Source: CAYQFQ01 sp964539415
GTDB taxonomy: Bacteria > Patescibacteriota > Minisyncoccia > Phycocordibacterales > GWA1-40-21
DNA length: 32,062 nt
Assembly: GCA_964539415.1 (NCBI GenBank)
Contig: CAZIID010000004.1
Span: 1-32,062, forward strand
Direction of reading: 5' to 3'
Positions 21,548 to 28,516 of this stretch are shown in pieces. The notes beneath the pieces are model-generated. The model did no database searches. It saw only the letters and a program-made list of their open reading frames with translations, and was not told where the DNA came from. Numbering within the stretch: position 1 is the stretch's first letter; every line of letters starts with the position of its first letter. A program made the position numbers and the translations under genes.

Positions 21548-21580
21548 ATCCCCGTTCGCTTTGCGCGAACGGGGATTTTA
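21548..21580 (+). terminator. Terminator of the 21109-21543 gene
   Basis: ATCCCCGTTCGC (21548-21559) pairs with GCGAACGGGGAT (21565-21576), followed by TTTTA. Confidence 0.85.
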
Positions 21581-21585
21581 TAAAA

Positions 21586-21620
21586 GAAAACCGCGTGTGT
21601 TTGCACGCGGTTTGTTTTTT
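21586..21620 (-). terminator. Terminator of the 21619-22269 gene
   Basis: AAACCGCGTG (21588-21597) pairs with CACGCGGTTT (21604-21613). T-rich on both sides, so it may also back up the plus-strand terminator. It overlaps the minus-strand stop codon by 2 nt. Confidence 0.8.
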
Positions 21621-22269
21621 ATACACCAATAAATTTGGCCACTTGGACAAGTTGGTTCTGATCGACTTTCCTTATACCATTGTCAGCTAGCTGTTTGGCA
21701 AAAGTATTTGTTATCGGCAGAAGACCGCCTGTCTCAATCATTTGAATTATGAAAGTATTGAGCCCTTGGTAAAATTCTTTGTCTGATATATTTTTGGTTA
21801 CACTTGGTTTCCATTCTTTTGGTAGTAGAACACCTCTGAAGGGTCTTCCATCAAAATGCATTGCAATAATATAGAGCAAACGGGCTTCATTTTTAGTAAG
21901 ACTTCTCGGAACAGGGTGTGGTGAGAAGAACGTGTGAAGCACATTACTCATTTTGTCTGTTCTAGATTCAATTTCATTAAATCTAAAAAGCTGACAGATG
22001 AAAATATTTAATCCAATAAAAAAGTCTTTTTTCGATATTATTCCGTTGTCTTTTTGTTGCCATTGTATTGGCAAAGGAATCTTTCGTACTTCTTTACCAA
22101 AATGAAGGGCGATTAGATAAATCAAACGCAGGTAACCTTTTCTCAGAGAGTTTGGTATGCCGTCTGGAAAGCAAAAAGATTTTATAACATCCAAAAAGTG
22201 CTGTTGGACCTGTGCATCTTCGGAGAAGGCGAAGTTCATCATTTTTGAATCCTTTTCATTCTCTTTCAT
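21619..22269 (-). CDS. Hypothetical protein, 216 aa, two tandem repeats
   Basis: The family is not recognised. The protein is an internal duplication of a unit of about 60 residues. The first copy has IPNSLRKGYLRLIYLIALHF and later DFFIGLNIFICQLF. The second has VPRSLTKNEARLLYIIAMHF and EFYQGLNTFIIQMI. Each unit seems to be helical, with a conserved LP-x-x-W in the middle (LPIQW and LPKEW). The C-terminal tail (about 190-216) is outside the repeat. AAAGG lies 7 nt before the ATG. It is its own transcription unit with a terminator. Helical-repeat proteins often bind protein or nucleic acid, but nothing here decides. Confidence 0.8.
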   Translation of the reverse strand: MKENEKDSKMMNFAFSEDAQVQQHFLDVIKSFCFPDGIPNSLRKGYLRLIYLIALHFGKEVRKIPLPIQWQQKDNGIISKKDFFIGLNIFICQLFRFNEIESRTDKMSNVLHTFFSPHPVPRSLTKNEARLLYIIAMHFDGRPFRGVLLPKEWKPSVTKNISDKEFYQGLNTFIIQMIETGGLLPITNTFAKQLADNGIRKVDQNQLVQVAKFIGV

Positions 22270-22357
22270 ATTGCAACCTTTCTATTGTATAGGAACTATT
22301 GTTTCTTTATAAAGATTAGCATTATAAATATAAAAGTTCTAGGGGATATTATTTTAA

Positions 22358-22387
22358 TTAAAAAAGCGACCCACTAAGGTGGGTCGC
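22358..22387 (-). terminator. Terminator of the 22394-23040 operon
   Basis: GCGACCCAC (22366-22374) pairs with GTGGGTCGC (22379-22387). On the minus strand T6 follows. Confidence 0.9.
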
Positions 22388-22393
22388 GATAGA

Positions 22394-22657
22394 TCAAATT
22401 GACTTCAGGTACTCATCCGCGGCTTTTTTAAAGACAGCCACGTTACTGTCAGGAAGAAGACTGACGAAAATCTCGAGTAGTTCTTCAATTGTTATCCCTG
22501 TTTCTTTCGGGAGTAATTTATGGTTTTCCTCAATATCATTTATTGTCTCGATGACCTCTTGAGCTGTCATTACATCAGAATCTTCGTACTCCTTTTTGGC
22601 TACCATTTTAAATAATTCGAGAGCGATAAAACCCTTTCTTTCAGTCGTCAGCGCCAT
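22394..22657 (-). CDS. Small acidic helical protein, 87 aa
   Basis: The family is not recognised. The ATG is supported by AAGGAG with a 7-nt spacer. The protein is acidic and predicted mostly helical (MTAQEVIETINDIEENHKLL, then TIEELLEIFVSLLP), with no membrane segment. It begins 14 nt after the stop of the 22672-23040 gene on the same strand and ends at a strong terminator, so the two form an operon and their products may act together. Confidence 0.78.
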   Translation of the reverse strand: MALTTERKGFIALELFKMVAKKEYEDSDVMTAQEVIETINDIEENHKLLPKETGITIEELLEIFVSLLPDSNVAVFKKAADEYLKSI

Positions 22658-22671
22658 GTTGTATCTCCTTG

Positions 22672-23040
22672 TTATTCGTGATGATTAAAATGTGCTTGAA
22701 GGTGCTTGAATTTTTTCAAGTCATCACCTCGTAGTACTGCTTCAAGAATCTGGAAGATTTCCCCAAAGGAAACACTTCTGGAATTATTTGAAAACATCTG
22801 AGACATTTTCATGATTTCGACGTCAAAATTAACATAGTCGAGTTTTGAATATCCTTTCGCAATATCAGCTGTAGCCATCATTATAGTATAGACAGAAGAA
22901 AGGCAATCTTCAATTTTTTCCATCTTGGCTAAAATATAACCGCGTTCACAAACCATGATTGCCATTAGTTCTAGTTTATGAGAAAGAAAAATCTCCGTTT
23001 GCGAACGAACATTATATGTTTTCATTTCGTCTAGACCCAT
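22672..23040 (-). CDS. Hypothetical helical protein, 122 aa
   Basis: The family is not recognised. The first gene of a two-gene operon with 22394-22657. AGGGGG stands just before the ATG at 23040; an in-frame Met at codon 6 is an alternative start. The sequence is helical (HKLELMAIMVCERGYILAKMEKIEDCLSS as positions about 22-50), Met-rich, soluble, and ends in a His-rich tail (HLQAHFNHHE) that could bind metal. Its promoter overlaps the start of uvrB on the opposite strand. Confidence 0.75.
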   Translation of the reverse strand: MGLDEMKTYNVRSQTEIFLSHKLELMAIMVCERGYILAKMEKIEDCLSSVYTIMMATADIAKGYSKLDYVNFDVEIMKMSQMFSNNSRSVSFGEIFQILEAVLRGDDLKKFKHLQAHFNHHE

Positions 23041-23079
23041 ATTTCCCCCTATTGTTTTTGTACTTGTTTTTCTTTAGAA

Positions 23080-23109
23080 AATGTAGCATAATCACAATTC
23101 AAATGTCAA
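23080..23109 (-). promoter_or_regulatory. Promoter of the 22394-23040 operon, overlapping the uvrB start
   Basis: On the minus strand: TTGACA (23109-23104), 18 bp, TACATT (23085-23080). The -35 overlaps the first codons of uvrB. Confidence 0.55.
23087..23092 (+). promoter_or_regulatory. -10 box of uvrB
   Basis: CATAAT, 10 nt before the ATG at 23103; no Shine-Dalgarno sequence. Confidence 0.45.
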
Positions 23110-25205
23110 ACCCCGTATTTAAAATTAAATCAGATTTTGCACCAGCAGGTGACCAGCCACAAGCTATAGATAAGCTTGTTGGTGGAATTAAAAAAGGGTT
23201 TAAGAAACAAACTCTTCTTGGTGTTACCGGCTCAGGAAAAACATACACCATGGCAAATGTTATTGCCCAGATAGGCAAACCTACTCTTGTTATAGCTCAC
23301 AATAAAACTCTCGCTGCCCAGCTCGCTCAAGAGTATAGAGAATTTTTTCCAAATAATGCTGTTCATTACTTTGTCTCATATTATGACTATTATCAGCCAG
23401 AAGCATATATGCCTATTACTGATACATATATTGAAAAAGAGGCGATGATAAACGAAGAGATAGATAGGTTGAGACATGCTTCAACACAAGCAATTTTGAC
23501 CCGTAAGGACGTTATTATTGTTGCCTCTGTTTCCTGTATATATAACCTTGGAAGTCCTGAGGAGTATATGAATGTAAATATTAAGATTGAAAAAGGACAA
23601 AAGATTTCAAGACAGGATTTAATAAAGAAACTTATTGGTGTTCAATTCGAAAGAACAAACTCTGATTTAGAGCCGGGCCAAATTCGTGCTGTTGGAAATG
23701 GTCTTGAAGTTGTGCCGATGAATGAAAAGATTATTTATAAGGTAAGTATAGATAATGATGTCGTTTCATTAATTCAAAAAATAGACTTGGTCTCAAGAAA
23801 TATTGTAGAGGATGATTTGGGCTCATTCTTTATTTTTCCTGCAAAACACTTTATGACAAATAAAGAACAGCAAGAAAAAGCTGTTCTAAGTATACGAAAA
23901 GAGGCGGACGCTCGTGTCGCCGAACTGAAGAAGCAAGGAAAGACTCTTGAAGCTGAAAGACTTAAGAGGAGAACAAACTATGATATATCTCTCATAAGGG
24001 AAGTTGGATATTGTAATGGTATTGAAAACTACTCTAGACACTTTTCAGGTAAACCGTCGGGTGAGGCTCCAGATACACTTCTTGAATACTTCCCAAAGAA
24101 AGCAGACGGAAGTCCAGACTACCTTACAATTATAGATGAATCACACGTGGCTTTGCCTCAGATTCGTGGTATGCAGGCGGGCGATGCTTCGAGAAAAAAT
24201 ACTCTTGTTGAGTATGGTTTTAGATTACCTTCAGCAAAAGACAATAGACCTCTTAGGTTTGATGAATTTGAAGAAAGAGTTGGACAGACAATATACACTT
24301 CTGCAACCCCAACGGTTTTTGAGATTGAGAACTCCGAACAGGTGGTTGAGCAGGTTATCCGTCCTACTGGGCTCTTAGATCCTGAAATTGAGATTAGACC
24401 AATAACTGAGAAGGCGGGTGCAAACAAAAGTCAGGTTTTTGATTTTATTGCTGAAACAGAAAGAGTAATTAAAAACGGCGGAAGGGTCATTGCTACAACA
24501 CTTACAAAAAAGATGGCAGAAGATTTGAGTTCGTATCTGAAAGATAAAGGAATTAAGGCAGAATATTTACATAGTGAAATTAAAACTATAGACAGAATAG
24601 AAATCCTTTCAAATTTTAGAAGGGGAGTATTTGATTGTATTGTCGGAGTAAACTTACTTAGAGAAGGGCTGGATCTACCTGAAGTAGAATTTATTGGAAT
24701 TCTTGACGCAGATAAGGAAGGTTTCTTACGTTCAGAAACTTCGCTTATACAGATTATTGGACGTGCAGCGAGAAACGTTTTGGGTAAGGTTGTTCTTTAT
24801 GCTGATAGAATTACAGGCTCAATGGAGAGAGCTATCGCTGAGACAAACAGAAGACGTGGCGTACAGATGAAATATAATGAGAAACACGGTATTACTCCAA
24901 AGACGATTATAAAGAATGTTAAAGACATAATGGAACACTTGAAGACGGAACACGATAATGCTGTGAATGAGCTTTTGGAAATTGATTTGAAGATTGCAAA
25001 AACTGCTCCAAAGAAACTTATAAAAGAAAAAGAAAAACAGATGTCTGAAGCTGTGAAGATACTTGATTTTGAGACAGCTGCTATTATCCGCGACGAGATA
25101 AAAGCTATTAATGAGGCAATAGGGAAACAAGTCAAAATTGAAGAGCAAAAAGAGAAGGTTAAAAAATCAAAGATTAGAGGGATGAAGTTTGACTCAAAAC
25201 GATAA
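23103..25205 (+). CDS. uvrB: Excinuclease ABC subunit B
   Basis: 700 aa, close to the usual length. It is the damage-verifying helicase-like subunit of nucleotide excision repair. Walker A is GVTGSGKTYT near residue 38, the beta-hairpin that clamps DNA is SYYDYYQPEAYMP, the DEAD-type box is IIDESHV, and later helicase motifs include GVNLLREGLDLPEVEF and QIIGRAARN. The C-terminal UVR domain (about 645-680, EKQMSEAVKILDFETAAIIRDE) is the UvrC contact. The start at 23103 is chosen by family alignment: the upstream extension crosses the opposite-strand gene. First gene of a uvrB-uvrA-uvrC series on the same strand. Confidence 0.97.
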   Translation: MSNPVFKIKSDFAPAGDQPQAIDKLVGGIKKGFKKQTLLGVTGSGKTYTMANVIAQIGKPTLVIAHNKTLAAQLAQEYREFFPNNAVHYFVSYYDYYQPEAYMPITDTYIEKEAMINEEIDRLRHASTQAILTRKDVIIVASVSCIYNLGSPEEYMNVNIKIEKGQKISRQDLIKKLIGVQFERTNSDLEPGQIRAVGNGLEVVPMNEKIIYKVSIDNDVVSLIQKIDLVSRNIVEDDLGSFFIFPAKHFMTNKEQQEKAVLSIRKEADARVAELKKQGKTLEAERLKRRTNYDISLIREVGYCNGIENYSRHFSGKPSGEAPDTLLEYFPKKADGSPDYLTIIDESHVALPQIRGMQAGDASRKNTLVEYGFRLPSAKDNRPLRFDEFEERVGQTIYTSATPTVFEIENSEQVVEQVIRPTGLLDPEIEIRPITEKAGANKSQVFDFIAETERVIKNGGRVIATTLTKKMAEDLSSYLKDKGIKAEYLHSEIKTIDRIEILSNFRRGVFDCIVGVNLLREGLDLPEVEFIGILDADKEGFLRSETSLIQIIGRAARNVLGKVVLYADRITGSMERAIAETNRRRGVQMKYNEKHGITPKTIIKNVKDIMEHLKTEHDNAVNELLEIDLKIAKTAPKKLIKEKEKQMSEAVKILDFETAAIIRDEIKAINEAIGKQVKIEEQKEKVKKSKIRGMKFDSKR

Positions 25206-25212
25206 TTGTAGT

Positions 25213-25240
25213 TTGCTAAAACAGTAAAATATAGTAATAT
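25213..25240 (+). promoter_or_regulatory. Promoter of uvrA
   Basis: TTGCTA at 25213-25218, 16 bp, TAATAT at 25235-25240. The leader of about 40 nt contains two GC-only or GC-rich palindromes, CCCTAGGG (25253-25260) and CCCCGGGG (25266-25273), odd in AT-rich surroundings. Confidence 0.5.
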
Positions 25241-25288
25241 GCTCTATACAACCCCTAGGGACGAACCCCGGGGCAATTTGCAGTATAT

Positions 25289-27904
25289 ATGACGACAAAA
25301 AACAAAAAATGCGAAAATCCTAATGTTTGTAAGGTTATAGAAGAAGATAAGATTGTTGTAAAAGGCGCAAGAACAAACAACCTTAAGGATATATATGTAG
25401 AAATGCCAAGAAACAAGATGATTGCAGTCACCGGTATTTCTGGTTCCGGAAAATCATCTTTTGCTTTTGATACTATTTTTGCTGAAGGACAAAGGAGATA
25501 CATAGAATCTCTTTCTTCTTATGCTAGACAGTTTTTACATCAAATGCAGAAACCAGATGTAGATGAGATTACGGGCCTTTCACCGGCTATTGCTATAGAT
25601 CAGAAATCTCGTTCAAACAATCCTCGTTCTACTGTGGCGACAATCACAGAGATTTATGATTATCTTAGAATTCTTTTTGCGCGTATTGGTAGACCGCATT
25701 GTCTTGTCTGTAATAGAGAAATAAAGAAACTTTCAAAGGAAGAGATAATGGAAACTATTATTAATAGTATTTCAAAAATAAAAACTTCAGATAAAAAGGA
25801 AATTTTAGGTGTAGAAGTAGATGATGATAAAGTAAAAATATATTCTCCGGTTGTTGTTGGAAGAAAAGGTGAATATTATCAGCTTCTCTATGATCTACTT
25901 GAAAAGGGGTATGAAAAAGTGAAAGTAGACGGCGAAGTAAAGAAGCTAAGAGAACAAATAATTTTGAATAAACAAAAGAAACATGATATTGATGTGCTTG
26001 TCGATGAATTTTATATTAGTGAATTCAAGGAGAAGAAGGCAGGTGTAAAAGAAAGACTCTCTGATGCTATTGAAAAGGCTGTGGAAGAATCAAAAGGACT
26101 ACTTAAAATTGAAACACTAGAAGGTGAGAAACTCATGTCGGTAAAGTTTATGTGTCCTTATGATGGATATTCATATCCAGAGATTGAACCTAGGCTATTT
26201 TCTTTCAACTCACCTTATGGGGCATGTGCAGAATGTAATGGACTTGGAACAAGAGATTTCTTCTCAGATGAACCTTGTCCAAAATGTAACGGTGCTAGAC
26301 TTCGTGAAGAAGCACTTCATGTGCTTATTGGAGGTATAAACATCGTGGACTATACAGCTAAGTCAATTACAGAAGCAAGAAAATTTATTGAAGAAGTTAA
26401 GCTTACTGAAACAGAACAAGAAATTTCAAATATTGTGATCAAAGAGGTCAAATCTAGATTGGATTTTATGACAAATGTTGGTATTGAATATTTATCTTTG
26501 AATAGACGTGCAAACACTTTATCTGGTGGAGAGGCACAGAGAATTCGACTCGCTTCACAGTTGGGTTCAGGGCTTGTGGGGGCTCTATACGTCCTGGATG
26601 AGCCTACAATAGGGCTACATCAAAGGGACAATGATAAGCTGATAAAGACGCTGGTTGAATTGAGAGACCTCGGGAATACGATTCTAGTGGTTGAACACGA
26701 TGAAGACACAATGTTTGCTTCTGACTTTATTGTTGATATTGGTCCTGGAGCCGGAGTTCACGGAGGTGAAGTTGTTGTGTCTGGATATTTGGATAAACTT
26801 CTGACCGCAAAGACCAATCCTTCTGAGTCATTAACTTTAGATTATTTGAGAGGTGATAACAAAATTGAAATTCCTGATAAGAGAAGAGATCAGGATAAAG
26901 GAAAAGTAAAAATAAGAGGCGGAAATATATTCAATATTAAGGACATGAATATAGATGTTCCCCTAGGAAAGCTTGTTTGCGTTACAGGAGTTTCTGGTTC
27001 AGGAAAATCATCTTTTGTTTATGAGATTTTGTATAAAAATTTACAGGGGAGACTTGATAGAAAACTTAGAACAAATGAGGTTGTGAACTGTGCATCTATT
27101 TCTGGTACGGAATATGTCGGAAGAACTATTTTGATTGACCAGTCGCCAATTGGTAGAACACCAAGATCGAACCCGGCAACTTATACAGGTGCTTGGACTT
27201 TTATCCGTGATATGTTTGCTAACACTGTGGAAGCTAGAGAAAGAGGTTGGAAAGCTAATAGATTCTCTTTTAATGTTCCTGGCGGAAGATGTGAGGCTTG
27301 TGAGGGTAATGGAACGATAGAAGTTGAAATGCATTTCTTGCCCACTGTTTATGTTCCTTGTGATGTTTGTCGTGGAAAGAGATTTACAAAAGAAACTTTG
27401 GAAGTAAAATACAAAGGAAAAAATATTTATCAGATACTTGATATGACTGTGGAAGAGGGCGCGAAGTTTTTTGAAGACTTACCTGCTGTATCAGACAGAA
27501 TAAGTAAGATGTTTGAGGTTGGTCTTGGATATTTAAAACTCGGTCAGTCTGCAACGACACTTTCTGGAGGAGAAGCACAGAGAGTAAAGATTGCATCAGA
27601 GCTTTATAGACCACATTTGCAGAAAACAATATATATTTTGGATGAACCAACGATCGGTTTGCACTATGAGGACGTAAAGAAACTTATAGAAATACTACAG
27701 AAACTTGTTGATTCTGGAAATACAGTGATTGTGATTGAACACAATTTAGATTTGGTAAAATGTGCTGATTATATTATTGATATTGGTCCTGAAGGCGGAA
27801 ATAAGGGTGGGGAAATTGTGGCAAAAGGAACTCCAGAAGATGTTGCAATGAATAAAAATTCTCATACGGGTTATTATCTAAAGAGACACCTTAAAAATAG
27901 ATAA
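25289..27904 (+). CDS. uvrA: Excinuclease ABC subunit A, lacking the insertion domain
   Basis: 871 aa, about 70 fewer than typical UvrA. Two ABC modules: Walker A GISGSGKSSFAF and GVSGSGKSSFVY, signatures TLSGGEAQR twice, and Walker B LDEPTIGLH twice. The first zinc module reads CAEC (Cys 313, 316) and CPKC (330, 333) with only 13 residues between. In E. coli about 120 residues, the insertion domain, lie there. The second zinc module (CEAC...CDVC) is present. The UvrB-binding region between the first Walker A and the zinc site is present. By family knowledge UvrA2 finds lesions and loads UvrB. Loss of the insertion domain should alter DNA contacts. The cause is a clean deletion, not a frameshift. 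Confidence 0.97.
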   Translation: MTTKNKKCENPNVCKVIEEDKIVVKGARTNNLKDIYVEMPRNKMIAVTGISGSGKSSFAFDTIFAEGQRRYIESLSSYARQFLHQMQKPDVDEITGLSPAIAIDQKSRSNNPRSTVATITEIYDYLRILFARIGRPHCLVCNREIKKLSKEEIMETIINSISKIKTSDKKEILGVEVDDDKVKIYSPVVVGRKGEYYQLLYDLLEKGYEKVKVDGEVKKLREQIILNKQKKHDIDVLVDEFYISEFKEKKAGVKERLSDAIEKAVEESKGLLKIETLEGEKLMSVKFMCPYDGYSYPEIEPRLFSFNSPYGACAECNGLGTRDFFSDEPCPKCNGARLREEALHVLIGGINIVDYTAKSITEARKFIEEVKLTETEQEISNIVIKEVKSRLDFMTNVGIEYLSLNRRANTLSGGEAQRIRLASQLGSGLVGALYVLDEPTIGLHQRDNDKLIKTLVELRDLGNTILVVEHDEDTMFASDFIVDIGPGAGVHGGEVVVSGYLDKLLTAKTNPSESLTLDYLRGDNKIEIPDKRRDQDKGKVKIRGGNIFNIKDMNIDVPLGKLVCVTGVSGSGKSSFVYEILYKNLQGRLDRKLRTNEVVNCASISGTEYVGRTILIDQSPIGRTPRSNPATYTGAWTFIRDMFANTVEARERGWKANRFSFNVPGGRCEACEGNGTIEVEMHFLPTVYVPCDVCRGKRFTKETLEVKYKGKNIYQILDMTVEEGAKFFEDLPAVSDRISKMFEVGLGYLKLGQSATTLSGGEAQRVKIASELYRPHLQKTIYILDEPTIGLHYEDVKKLIEILQKLVDSGNTVIVIEHNLDLVKCADYIIDIGPEGGNKGGEIVAKGTPEDVAMNKNSHTGYYLKRHLKNR

Positions 27905-27924
27905 AAAGAAGTTAAAAAGTTTTT

Positions 27925-27960
27925 AAAAAAATAGCGTCCGTGGTTAAACCACAGACGCTA
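27925..27960 (-). terminator. Terminator of the small membrane protein operon
   Basis: TAGCGTC-x-GTGGTT pairs with AACCAC-x-GACGCTA with one mismatch (27932-27960). The T-run follows on the minus strand. It also lies just after uvrA, where it would be a weak stop for the plus strand. Confidence 0.8.
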
Positions 27961-27964
27961 CAAT

Positions 27965-28186
27965 TTATAACCCTATTCCCGCATCGGCATCATCTTCACT
28001 TTGACTTGTGTTAGAAGAAAAAATTTTTGATAACCAGCAAAGAATAAAAGACACTACAAAGAAAACAAAAGAAATGATGAATGTTTTTAAGAGTTTTGTT
28101 TCCGTAACTGAAAAAATCAAAAAGAAACAGATTATAGTATAAAAAAGACAAACAAAAAACGTATTTTTAATTGTATAGTCTTCCAT
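27965..28186 (-). CDS. Small two-helix membrane protein, 73 aa
   Basis: The family is not recognised. Two hydrophobic segments (NTFFVCLFYTIICFFLIFSV, then TFIISFVFFVVSFILCWL) are followed by an acidic Ser/Asp-rich tail (SQSEDDADAGIGL). Second gene after 28219-28449 on the same strand, 32 nt downstream, with AAAGG about 11 nt before its ATG. Ends at a terminator. Confidence 0.72.
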   Translation of the reverse strand: MEDYTIKNTFFVCLFYTIICFFLIFSVTETKLLKTFIISFVFFVVSFILCWLSKIFSSNTSQSEDDADAGIGL

Positions 28187-28218
28187 ATTTTATCTAGCCT
28201 TTCATTTTGTTGAAATGT

Positions 28219-28449
28219 TTAGCGGATAAAACCAAGTGATACCAGAGATGATAACACTGAATACATAGCAGCTCCCGTAACCAAAATTACAAAAAACACG
28301 ATACCGAGAGTTGTTTCTTTAAAAAACATTTCTGCAGTTTGTCTGTTTTTGTTAAATATTTGTCGCAGGATATGAAATAGAATTAACAAACCACAGAGAA
28401 AGATTGTTAGACAAATAATCATCCAAAACCATTCGTTAAATCTAGTCAC
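28219..28449 (-). CDS. Small two-helix membrane protein, 76 aa
   Basis: The family is not recognised. GTG start at 28449 supported by AGGAGGT about 7 nt upstream. Two membrane segments (about residues 7-30 and 48-72) are separated by a basic loop (RQIFNKNRQ). The overall plan resembles the small pilin-like membrane subunits of secretion systems (VirB2-like), but that is only a shape resemblance. First gene of a two-gene unit lying between uvrA and uvrC on the opposite strand. Confidence 0.75.
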   Translation of the reverse strand: MTRFNEWFWMIICLTIFLCGLLILFHILRQIFNKNRQTAEMFFKETTLGIVFFVILVTGAAMYSVLSSLVSLGFIR

Positions 28450-28504
28450 TACACACCTCCTATTTTATTATAAAGGTCATATTGTTTAAATCCATTGAAT
28501 ATAC

Positions 28505-28510
28505 TATATT
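28505..28510 (+). promoter_or_regulatory. -10 box of uvrC, leaderless position
   Basis: TATATT, 6 nt before the ATG at 28517. Confidence 0.5.
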
Positions 28511-28516
28511 AAAAAG

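Noticed and set aside
22959..23102. A longer UvrB beginning at 22959
   Set aside because: The extension is antisense to the 22672-23040 gene and lacks UvrB similarity; the family N-terminus begins at 23103.
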